DNA of 64,000 bases. It comes from Brasenia schreberi. Its lineage: Eukaryota; Streptophyta; Magnoliopsida; Nymphaeales; Cabombaceae. Shown here one piece after another: positions 11,095 to 23,000 of the stretch. The stretch is from NCBI GenBank assembly GCA_036023115.1, contig JAYKKT010000036.1, forward strand, positions 5,295,501 through 5,359,500, in the 5' to 3' direction. The number at the start of each line of letters is the position of its first letter. Within the stretch, counting starts at the first letter, position 1. The position numbers and the translations under genes were made by a program. The notes under the pieces were generated by a model. The model made no database searches. It was not told the origin of the DNA and worked only from the letters and a program-made list of their open reading frames with translations.

Positions 11095-11101
11095 TGTGTG
11101 T
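11035..11101. repeat. (AT)n-(GA)n-(TG)n microsatellite
   Basis: About 38 bases of AT repeat, about 22 of GA and a short TG run. It has the same compound order as the repeat at 654-740. Confidence 0.93.
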
Positions 11102-11817
11102 GGTAAATGCACACTTTCTCTACATAATCTTATATCAACATTTTTAAGTATTGTTATACTTTTGTAGTTTGTATTTAATGTATTAAATATAAAATAATTC
11201 AAGTCTTTAATATTAATCTCAAAGACCGAATGATAGAAACTTTTTAGTAAGATCATACAATCTAAATATTATGCAACTCTCTCTATATATAGAGAGAGAG
11301 ATAGTGGATCATGATTAAATCCCCACACATATTTAAATCTACTCTAACATCTCCGTCATTCAATTCACACAATCAACGATCAAGATTTAAATAAAAAAGA
11401 AACTTTGTACTGTTATATTATTCGTACTTGCATTTAATACATTATGACATTTTCATATTTAAATCTTCATAGTTGATTGCATCAATCAAACACTAGAAAT
11501 ATTAAAGTAGATTTAAGCATGGATTAGATTGAGTATTTATGTTTAGGTTCAATCTGGTTCCAGCCAGACAGAGTTTGATTTTTTAGGTTGTTCTTGGTCT
11601 CTGATTTTGTCTAAGTCTAAAATTGCTAACCTTACCAACAAAATTTAATAATCATCGATTGAGACTTGCTATCATCCGGAGTTTATAAGTTATTTATACA
11701 TTCATGAGATATTTCTTCCTTTTGAAACCTTAATCGCCTGGCCTATTTTGTAGGACCAAGAAGATTGAACCAAACCCAATTTAAAAATCTTGAAAGACTA
11801 AAGCCCATGACTCCTTC
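11102..11817. other. Intergenic DNA with no recognised feature
   Basis: AT-rich. A small palindromic CTCTCTATATATAGAGAG lies near 11280-11297. No gene was recognised. Confidence 0.3.
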
Positions 11818-12123
11818 TGGGTGGCAGTTCAAGACACGAAATGAAACCTGACACGAATACCAACCAAAAGGTTTCAACATTTGTCCATCTGCATCTTGGT
11901 GGCACGAAATGTTTGGGCTGCGTTCGAGTTGACCTGTTTTTGACACAATCACCACATGACATGACAAAAAAAACGGTTTCAAATTTGATGCAGAAAATGC
12001 CTCTACCACAAATCCAAAAGGTCTGCATTTGTGCCCATCTGATGTGATAATTTACATCAGGTCGTGTTCTGGTAGACACGTTTTTGGATAAACACGACCT
12101 GAAACACAAAAATGCCATACTTA
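11818..12123. mobile_element. Possible MITE (TGGGTGGCA type)
   Basis: It starts TGGGTGGCAG and ends TGCCATACTTA, resembling the termini of the better supported element at 43190-43482 (TAGGGTTGGCA ... TGCCATCCTTA). Both share interior words such as ACACGAAATG and GACCTGACAC. No target duplication was identified here. Confidence 0.45.
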
Positions 12124-12164
12124 CTGCGTCCTGAATATCGACAAAACTAAATGAGGTCAGCAAA

Positions 12165-12290
12165 TTTTTTTACAAGAGGAGGCCAAGCCTAACACACATG
12201 TGCATCTTTTGGGTGTCGAACTCTCCACCAGGAGCAATGGCACTAGAGAGCCATGCCGTTGAGCTAATGCTCTTGGTTCAATTGTATTTT
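12165..12290 (-). mobile_element. tRNA-derived SINE, copy B
   Basis: On the minus strand: GCATTAGCTCAACGGCATGG, then GGTGGAGAGTTCGACACCC, then GGCTTGGCCTCCTCTTGTAA and an A-rich tail. It matches copy A at 7037 in head, box B and tail, and gives the longest head of the three copies. Confidence 0.75.
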
Positions 12291-12295
12291 AATAC

Positions 12296-12392
12296 TAATT
12301 AATCAATGATAGGGTGCTCTAGCACTGTCATTATTGGTGACAGTTCGACTCTTCGAGGCTTTGGCCTCTTCTTTTAACAAAAAAAATACTAA
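12296..12392 (+). mobile_element. tRNA-derived SINE, copy C (5'-shortened)
   Basis: It reads GGTGCTCTAGCACTGTCATT, GGTGACAGTTCGACTC and GGCTTTGGCCTCTTCTTTTAAC, then a run of A. It has lost the box A part of the head. The flanks share ATACTAAT followed by TCAATG/CATTG, a probable target duplication. It lies almost next to copy B, in opposite orientation. Confidence 0.65.
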
Positions 12393-12547
12393 TCATTGTG
12401 AGTTTGGATCAAGTTGGATATATGCATAAACTTGATCCATCCTTAATATTTCATGATATTGAGTTTTTTTTGCCTTCCTTTGGAGGTAGGTGAAGTTTAG
12501 AAAAATTTACACCAAACCCGAACAAAACCGAAGTCTCAATTATGAAA

Positions 12548-13636
12548 CACAACAACAACAACTAAGCCTTTTCCCATACTAGACGGGTTCGGCTACATGG
12601 ATTTTTTGTTTCCACATAGCCCTATCATATGTCATGTTAACAGTTAACTCACAATAAGCTAGATCATTCTTTATTGTTTTTTACCAACATTTTTATGGTC
12701 GTCCTCTACCTATTTTAATACTTTCCAAATTTAGTTTTCATATCTTCTTAAAGGTTGTTCTTTTGATATTCTTTCTATATGTCCAAACCATCTTAAACAA
12801 CATTCTCTAATTTTATCCTCTATTGGTGTCACTCCTAATTTGTTTCTAATAACCTCATTATGTATACGTTTTTTTCTTGTATGACCACTAATCCATCTCA
12901 ACATCTTCATTTCTATTATAGAAAACCATAAAACATGGTAAGTCTAATTGTTGTTATGTAATATTTACCTTTTAACTTTAATGGTATCTTCTTATCACAA
13001 AGAATACTTGATGCTCCTCTCCATTTTAACCAACCAACATTAATTCTATTTATAACATCTCCATCAATTCTTCCATTACTATTAAAAATCGACCCTAGGT
13101 ATTTAAAACTTTCCTTTTGGAGATGCAATGTGTACCAATTTTAATTTCTATGTCCTCTGCATTAACCAAATGATCAAACTCACATTCTATATATTATGTC
13201 TTCATTCTACTATGTTGGAGGCCTTTGCTTTCTAATGTCTCTATCCATAGTTTTAATTTTCTTTTAGCTTTTTTCTTAGACTCCTCTACTAACACAATGT
13301 CATCTGCAAATAACATACACCAAGGTACTTCATCTTTAATATGTTTTGTTAACTCACCAATCACCATTATAAATAAGTATGGACTTAAAGTTTATCCTTG
13401 ATGTAACCCAATATTAACTTCAAAGAAGTATGTCATTCATTCCTTCATGAGTCCTCACACATGTTTTTGCACCATCGTACATGTCTCTTATAAGGTTAAT
13501 GTATGTCAATGGGATATTTTTTTTCTAAGGTTCTCTAAAGAACCTCACTCGGTACCCTATCGTAAGTTTTTTCTAAATCAATAAATATAATGTGAAGGTC
13601 TTTCTTTTTTCTCTAAAATATTGCATAAAACATCTC
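12548..13636 (-). mobile_element. RTE-type LINE, 5'-truncated
   Basis: The element runs on the minus strand and ends at 12548 in a (TTG)n tail preceded by the conserved 3' block GTATGGGAAAAGGCTTAG. It contains the later part of reverse transcriptase, including the FADD motif near 13310, and the C-terminal region, with several frame breaks. The 5' border lies inside the RT domain. It is the most damaged of the larger LINE copies in the window. Confidence 0.85.
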
Positions 13637-14026
13637 CAATATTAAGTCATGCAAGTTATTTTTTTAGGCCCATGTTTGTGTTTATCAGATCTACATATGT
13701 ATACCAGATCCTATCCATACATTCCCAAATGTAACAAAACCTTAATACGATTATCATGGAAAGTACGTATGCGTCATTTCCTAAAAGATAGAGGCAAATG
13801 TGGGAAACCCTTAAGTTCAGGTTCACAAGCCACCGGGAATCGTGGGGAGGAAGTCCCAAGGCTTTTGGGAAACCAGTCGATATATATTCGTATGATCTCC
13901 TGCTTCCGTGTTTCCGATTTCGGGATTTCAATGCGAGCCTGATTTCCCCTTCCCGTCTCCCACCTTATCCCGATTTTTCTCTCTTCCCAAATTCTTACTG
14001 ATTGAGGAAATTATTGTGTGAAGAAA
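13637..14026 (+). promoter_or_regulatory. Upstream region of the AMMECR1 gene
   Basis: The 5' flank and probable 5' UTR. A pyrimidine-rich stretch near 13940-13990 (TTCCCCTTCCCGTCTCCC) lies just upstream of the ATG at 14027, as is common in plant leaders. No TATA box or start site can be assigned with confidence. A truncated LINE ends only about 390 bases upstream of the start codon. Confidence 0.35.
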
Positions 14027-17000
14027 ATGGTTTCTGCAAATCGGGAGATGGTGGTCTATTGTTTTGACACCTTGGTGGCCCATTACAATAGCGAGCAAGC
14101 GCCTCCCCCGGCCTTCGAAGAGGGTCAACAGTGAGGCCCCCAATCTTCTTTTTCTCATTATCTATCTTACTGTTTATCTAGTGGGAATGCTTTTTTGGTG
14201 GTTTATGTATCTGTTCTTTGTGGTGAATTTCATGAATTCTGTTTTGACTGGTGGGTATTTCTGGGTTTTGTCGGTTTTAATTGGATTTTTTTGGTTGTTG
14301 AGTGGTTCTATTCATAATGCTTTGCCTCACAGAATACCTGCAACTGGATTTGGATTTTGTTTTGCAAGGTCTTGAGTTTTAGGTGTAAATATCATGTTCA
14401 ATGGTTGTAGAATCGGTTTTCATTGGTTAGGGTGGTAGTTTTGCTTTAGGGAAATTGCATATTAGGTTTGTTTGGTTGGGTTTATTGCGTTCTGTGTTCT
14501 TACCACTGATTCCGGTATCTCAGTATCTGGAATATGGGTCCATGTGAATTTAATTGGTTTTCGTTTGTCGTGTAATGTGTTTTTCATGTCATTTGAGCTC
14601 CCATGTTTTCACGAGTAGATTTCTATTGAAGGAGTTGTACTTTGTCCCCCTTACAGTTTGTTAGCTCTATATTACGGGCATCTGTATTCAAGGTTAAAAA
14701 TATAAACTTAGAGAAATCTAATATGGTGACAATGCAATCATTTGGTCTATGGTATTGGGTACTTAATGGTAGAAAATATTAAGGATCCTGTCAGGTATGC
14801 TGTTCTTGAATTAAAGATACTGTAGTATGCATGAACTATCTTTACTAGGTTCATCTGAATCTGGTGCTACTGGATTTGGAAGTTCAATGATGGAATCCCT
14901 AATATTCGTGTTCCTTTTGAAGTATTAAATTGTAGGATAAGTCCCAAAAGATCAACAGGTGTCGGCTTGGTCAGTGGCTGCATTCCGAGTATGATGGTGA
15001 AACCCTATTTGCAACACATCCCCTCTAAATCGTGTTACAAACAGCGTCATTTGCCAGATCGAGCACCTTTTTCAAAATCTTTGGCTTGTCCGTTTGTGTC
15101 GTTCCTATTCAGAAAATTGTCATATCCTAGGATTAGTATATGTGAGACTCTGAGTTAGCATTGTACCTTCTGGTAATGGCTCTCATTTTTTCTGGCCTTC
15201 TTTAGATGGCTGTCTAACCCCATCTTACCTATATAAGAAACAAGTGCCGTAAATGAAGTAGTCTTGCAAGAATGTCGACATGATTCTCCTAGCAATCCAT
15301 TTTCTATTTACCTTCTGGTAATGGCTCTCATTTTTTCTGGCCTTCTTTAGATGTCTGTCTAACCCCGTCTTACCTATATAAGAAACAAGTGCCGTAAATC
15401 AAGTAGTGTTGCAAGAGTGTTGACATGATTCTCCTAGCAATCCACTTTCTATTTCCCGGTGCTTTATTCATTTTGGTGATTTGTGTTTCTCATCTGCGAC
15501 AACAAAAAACTGATAGTATTTACTACTATATGGATGGTCTGGTAGACATAGAATACCTTTCTGGTTCTCTGTGTACTGAAGCTGTCTGAAATAAGCCAAA
15601 AGATCTCAATTGTGAAGAAATTCAGAATTATCTGTTTCCAATTTATCATATTGAAATCACTATGATGTTTCCTCTGGTCTTTTCTCTTGTGATAAAAGAA
15701 CTAGGAAAATTCTTGATTTGATGTCATCAAGATTTCTGTGGTTTGGCAATGTCAAGAACCCCAATTCTTCTTGTTTGGTAGCCCTGATGTAATTGATCAG
15801 GTGCGATTTCGAGGTTATGGGGGTGGTGTCAAATGTAAGGTGGACTTACCCAGCATATGCTCAACATTTTTAACAAAGTGAAAATTTCAGCCTCTGAGAA
15901 TGTAACACTGATTTTGACAAGGCTCCATCTCTTTCATTCAAGTGCCTGCAGCCTGCCTGTGATGATTGATTAAGGACATGAACTTTATTTATTGCCTTTG
16001 GGCGTGGCACCTTGTTTTTGATAGGTTCCTCTTCTTTCGGATTTAAACAATGTTTCAAATGCATGCTTGTGAAATGTGGATTGTAAGCCACATTGTGTGG
16101 AATCTGGTGGTTGAGTTTTCCATTTTAGGCACAAGGAAACAAAAAGATCCAGGACTGGTGTCTTTCATGTTTTTTTTGGGAAGATGTGTTAATGGTGGTT
16201 GTCACTTGACATGGTTCTGAACCTTATCTTAATGGCAAGGGTTGTATCTTATTATGTGCTTCTGTTCAATTTTGTGTATGCTTGTCTTTGACGCTAAAGT
16301 GTCTTCTGATCTCTGTTCACTATATATTACTCCATTTGAAGTTCTGCTGGCAACATGTCTAACATTATACACTTATATGAATGAGAAACATGGAAACAAG
16401 TGTTTTATGTTGTATTCTTTACCACCAGGTATTGTACTTGTGCAAAACTACAATTCGGTGTTAAATCTTTCATGAGTTCTTCAACATATATGTCTTGAAT
16501 CAATGAAAGTGACAATTTCTATGGATTTTTTTTGCTTTTTACAGACATGATACATCATAGTGGAAAGCTGAATTGTTGGATAATTTAATCACGATTTATG
16601 TAAAGCATAGGTTTCCCTGCTTAGAAGGTCTCATCGTACATATTGTTATATTTTTCAGTCCATTGTTTGTGACTTGGAAGAAGACAATCAATGGTGGGGA
16701 ACCTCGCCTACGTGGCTGTATTGGAACTTTGGAAGCTCGGTGCTTGATCAATGGATTCAGGGATTATGCTCTAACTAGGTCTGTATCAAGAACTATGTCT
16801 GAAGTCAATGTATTCATCTTTCATTTATGTGTATCATTTTGTAAAAATATTACATTTATGTTATAGTTTGCAATTGCAAGCTGTCCTCTTGAAACGTTAT
16901 AGGGAAAATGCAATGTTTTTTGTGATGCTTCTATTGAGTTTATGCATTAAAAAAATTCCTGTTGCATGTATTTAACCTGAGTTGGTAATGCAAGTTTGAA

Positions 17001-20000
17001 CGTTTTCATGTGTTCGTAAGTTGCTCTTAGGAGGTCAGGAATGCTGTTATGTTGTCAAGTACATCTGTTTGAATATCTGATATTATCATCACGTCAGTTT
17101 CCTTATGAAGCAAAATATATGCTATGACCATTCTGTACATCAAGATCACAAGTGATACTACACTTCTTATCACCTAGACGAGGACCTCTTAATGCTTGCG
17201 TTTATTATCTAAAAGGGCATCCTTTAAGGAACAGTTGTTTTCAGTGTCGTTCGACATGTATCGTATCGTGTACTGTTGTGGTCGACGATACGGCATATCG
17301 TAGCATAGCGTATTGTATCATACTTTAATATTAAAAAATAGTAAAAATCTAAAAAAATCAGAAAAAGTCTCAAAAAATCAGAAAATTTAGGAAAGTTTTG
17401 ATAATTGTAAAGAATTCATATAATGCAAAGTTTAGTACATATTGATCATTCACCATTGAAAAATTGAATTTTTTTTTACATATTTTGAAGCAAAAAATGA
17501 AATACATTTACATTTACGTATTGTAATCAGGATCATCAACTAAATAATCTTCATCTTCTCCTTGCTGAAGATCCTCACCACCTTCTGCTTCAAAATCAAA
17601 ATCTTCATCTCCTTGGTAATGTTGTTGCGCTCCTTCTAAATTAATCCATGCAATGCCTTCTTCAGTTAGGAGGGTATTTTCTTCGTTATCTTCCATAATC
17701 CAGTCTTCTAATATATCAAAATTATCCAAACTTATTGGATCAAATTGTCTTTCTTCTCTATTTACCTTTTTTAATTGCCTTCAAGAAAGAAAGATAAGTA
17801 ATTAGTAAATAACATTAACAATTGCAGCCAAACAATATATTGAATTAAATCTTTAAGTATTAATTAATATAAGATTATCTTTCACGAAGCCACATGTTAT
17901 AACGGATGAAAACTAAGTCATTGAGCCGCTTATGTTCCAACCTATTGCGCTTTTTTGTATGGATGTGTTCAAAGACACTCCAATTCATTTAACAATTCGT
18001 TGCACTATAGGTTTGGCTCATAACTCTTACTGTAAGATCTCTAAGGTTTGAGCAATAACTTTCAAACCTATTCCACCAAACATCTGTAGAAAAAGTCAAA
18101 CATTAGGAACTTAATCTATAATAATAGAATATTTAAGAAACTTAAATACGAAGATAAACAATTTACCTGAGTGCATATTAGTGCGGTTACGAATTGCTAC
18201 AGACAAACCCATTAAGTGAAGAGCATTATCATAGATCTTCATCTTTCGATATATAGCATCTGCCCTACTCTTATCAAGGACTAATGTGTCTATACAATCA
18301 ATAATGTCTCGATTAACCTTACCGTCTATTTTGAAGCTTGCTGAGTACCTAAATGTTGGGTTTAGATAATATGTTGCTGCATGAATAGGCTGATGCAGTT
18401 GTTTATTCCATCTATTATCTTTAATTTTCCACACGACACATAATCTCTTTTTTTTTCTTTAAAATTATTTCTAATGGCTTCTTTTGCCCCATAGATGGTT
18501 TCTCCTCGCTATTAGGCAATCTCAAAACCTTCACTAAAGGACATATAATCCCTCAACCGTCTAATACATGCATTCCAAAATGTACCCCTTAAGACTGCCT
18601 CCGAAATCTCATTCAACTTTTTATTTCTTCTATTTTGAGGCAACTCTGCAAATTGTTGGCACTCATCTAAGGAGAACATCAATCTCAAAACCTTCACTAA
18701 AGGACATATAATCCCTGAACCGTCTAATACATGCATTCCAAAATGTACCCCTTAAGACTGCCTCCGTATGTCATGATAGTGCATTTTGTCTCCTTTCATA
18801 ACTCTCTCAAAGTCGAACAATATTCTTGCACTTCAATGGCGGTCTTATGTAATATCTTTCCTATCAACTTTTAATAAGAGGGCATCTTTTATCTTGGACA
18901 AATATTAGCAATTGCATCTGTCATTGCTTAAAAATAAAAAATATTTGCTGCATTAAATGGAATGCATGCATCATAAAACCATTTGCTCATTGCAAGGTCT
19001 GCCTGATCATGTAGTTGTTCTGAATTCATAGCAGCACACATTTTAGGTTGAACACCAGGTGTAGTGCTATGAGGAAAAAATGAATGTAGACTAGAAACAA
19101 CTCTTTATCTACTCCTTCCTGAGTCTCTTCTTCTACCACTTCCACTTCAAAATCTTCAACAACCCTATTTTCTCTGTTTGGTAGTCGAGAATTACTACTA
19201 TCAATCTCTGTTCAAGTATTTGAAGCAATATTATCAGTCAATCCAATAGCATTATCAGCATCTTCCTCAAACATCCTTAAATCATCTTTTTATTGTCTCC
19301 TCTCTTTTATGCTCTCAATTATCTGAAGACATTGTAATTTAATGCCTTCTGGCAAACTTTTAACTTTATTCGTGCAAGGATAACTTCTTTCCTAGTCCCT
19401 ATCAGGTAGTGTTTCAATTGTGAAATTTCACCACTAACCACTTCTCACAAAATAAACATTTGATCTTTAATTTGAAACCCTCAAATTTTTGTACCCCACG
19501 GCCATGCCTGATCATGAGACCGAGATTGGGAGTCTCTAACACTCCTTCCTACCATCTCAATTGAGCACTTCAATTCAATCATAAACCTAAAAATAAAAGC
19601 ACTTCATAAATCCTAACACTCAAATAGAGTGTCTCCCACTTCATAAATGCAATAAAAATCATATCCACATACTTAATAACTTTATATTTTGCCATTAAAA
19701 AAAACACAAATAACACCAAATAGAAAGAAAATATTCTGAAAAACACTCAATATATACTACAATCCGAGTTAGGAGGCTTGCACAAATATTGTAAAACATT
19801 TTTTAGAGTCTTGAATACCAAGGAGGGGAAGAACCACTGCAAAAAGGCTTGAGAAGGCTTTAGTAGCCGTGAAGAAACCTCAAAAACCATGAAAGATGCT
19901 GGTTTTTGTCAGCCTGAGACCCTTTAAAAGGATCCCTCGGCATAACGTCCGTATCGTACGATACAGGCGATATGGGTCATATTGTGCGATTTGGACCGTA

Positions 20001-23000
20001 TCGCACTATACGGGATACAATATTGTTTTATCACTGAAGTAAAACTTCAGATCTTCTCTCTCATACCTGATGAAGTTGGAAGAAAGTTTCTTTTAGAAAT
20101 GCAATTTTTATATCAGTCATTAATTCTGCAAATAATAGGAAAAGTAGATAGCTGGTTGGTAGATAACATTGTAACTTTCTTTTTGGGCCCATATTTTTCC
20201 TTTACATCGAACTCATGTTTGAGGGTGGTTGGTAGCACAGATGAAGTAAACCACAGCCTACAGTTATAGAACTTCGTGAATCAACTAGTTCTCCCACTCA
20301 ACTGAGTCCTTATCAGTCAAACTTGTAATATGGCTGGATCAAGACTGTTTAACCTGACAATGACCAAGTGGTTTAGCTTTCCTAGTAAAATACAAATATG
20401 TGCGTGTGCATCTGAATTTGTTGATTTGAGGGCAGTTGGTAGCACAGATGAAGTAAACCACAGTCTACAGTTATAGAACTTCATGGATCAACTAGTTCAC
20501 TCACTCAAACTGAGTCCTGTCAAACTTGTAATATGGCTGGATCAAGACTGTTTAACCTGACAATGACCAAGTGGTTTAGTTTTCCTAGTAAAATACAAAT
20601 ATGTGCATGTGCATCTGAATTTCTTGATTTGTACACAAGGTTTTTCTGTGTATATGATGTCACTAAATGATGTTCTAAATGCATGAAGTTTACTGCTTGT
20701 TTTCATTATCCTTTCTTCTGCTTGTTTTGGTTGTCAGGAATATAAATGGACCGGACTTAGCTTTGCTATTGGTTTACCAAATCCAGCTGTGTTGTATGTT
20801 AGGTAAATGGGTTCAGAGTCAGCAGTCAACCAGTATCCAATCTGATATGCAAACTAGTTGTTAGGATACTATAGATGCAAAATTATGTTAGAAGTTTACC
20901 ATAAGAACCACAACTAGACTTTGATGTTGACTAGAAGAAAGAGATTGAGTACTCGTACATGATTGCTATGTTATCAATAGCGGTTAGTGGGTTGTTAGCA
21001 GTTGATCCTGATATAGCGGGGATATAGCGGATTTAGCGGTACAATTTTATTTATGATTAAAAAAAAATATATATATATATATAATAGGTTTTCTAACTTC
21101 TAAGAAATATCAAGAAACATAACCGGTTCTTTAATAAATGAACGAGCAAAATACTCACGCTATTGCCTTAATCTCTCATTATTTGAAGTTTAAACTGTTG
21201 AACATGTTGGTGATAGGAGTTTTTGATCTTCTTTTGCCTTTCTTTTTTGCTTTAATGTCCGAACTTTTATTAACCATGTCCCCTCGATGATCACCTACAT
21301 CACAAGATAACGAATGTGCCATCAGTTTATAAATAACACGATCACTTGTAAATATAGATAACAGATTACATAATGTTATACATCCATCAAAAGTACATAA
21401 AGGCCAATAAACTAATTCAAAAAGTATATAACATCCATCAAAATTCAATTACAAATTTATAATTACACTTAATTGTTTAGGTTGTGTTCACTCATTTTCA
21501 GAAAAAGATTCGTATTCTTCTATTTTCTCTTCCTCTTCATCTGTTTCTTCAAAATTAAATTCTTCATCTTCATCTTCTATAGGCATTTTATCCTTCCCTT
21601 TGCTTTTCCTTCTTTGTCGCTTTCGTGTCCTTGCCCTTGTATAAACAACACCCATTCTTGATGCTTCGGATGCTATATCGATATTTCGCCATGTAAGGGA
21701 ATCATCGTCACCAACGAACTCATTATCAGTAGGATATTCATTGTGATCTTCAATCGATGCCAAAATGATGGGGTCAAAATTTGCTCCATTAGATTTCCTC
21801 TCTTCGTACCTTCTTCTTAGCTTTTCGTTATATTGCACAAAAGCAAAATCATTAAGCTTTTGATGCAATAATCGATTTCTTTTCTTCAAATGAATCTAAG
21901 ATAAGAGAAAGAATTTAGGTAAGCTGTTAACTCAATAAAAAAACTTTCATTTAATTATAGTGTAAATAAAAAGCATAATTCTTAATTTCTTACCATTTCA
22001 AAGGTACTCCAGTTGCGCTCACATGGGGTAGCACTATAAGTAAGGCTCAAAACTCGTATAGCAAAATTTTGCAATTTAGGGCATCCATAACCAAAGGTCA
22101 TCCACCATTTAACTATTACAAAAAGTTAAAAATCATGTGTAAATAATAAATTAATCATATTTAAAAACCCTATATCATATCTTAATAATGAAATAACTAA
22201 GAAAGCAAAGTTGCTTGAAGTAATTACCTGGTGCATATGCTTTCCTCGAACTTATAGCTAATTCTAGTCCAAAACCACTTGTTGTATTTCGATAACTTAT
22301 AAGTTGTTGAGTGATTTGTTGTTGTTCTTTCTTACTTCGTACAAGTATACCTATAACTTGAAACAAACCACATTTAATCTCAATATTAGATTCTATCCCA
22401 TCATAATCATAATACAACCCTGGATTCAGATACATTGCAACAACATGTAACGGTTTATACATTTGACTGTCCCATCTTTTGTCTATGATCTCCCAAATAA
22501 AAGCATACTGCTCTTCTTTGTTTTTAATATTAACCTATAAAACAAGAAGTTAAAATAACATTAATTTATAAGATTATTAGATTAATAAGTAAAGGTTAAC
22601 AAATAACACATAAAATTGAAATATTTGTGTACCTTTATTTGTTCCTTTTATATGATCCATCTTCTCATAGATGTAGCCCATGACTGGTTTCTCATTACTA
22701 TCGTCCATACCTAAAACATCTATCAAAGGACCCATTGCTTTAAGTGAAAAACTATTGTCCTTCCAAAATCTAAGTTTTAAAATTATTGCCTTAGATTGCT
22801 TTCCTTCAATACTATCTGATAAAGGGCATTTCTCCTATTGTTTAGAAATAACCATCGACTTTAGAACTTCTTTTGATTGCCACAAGCTGTCTAGAGTTAA
22901 GAATCTAGTAGCAAAACGGGTCACAGCAGGTCTATGTATGTCTTTTCCTCCTGTAAAATGTCTCATCATATGCAATATCTGATCATGAGAATACATAAAT

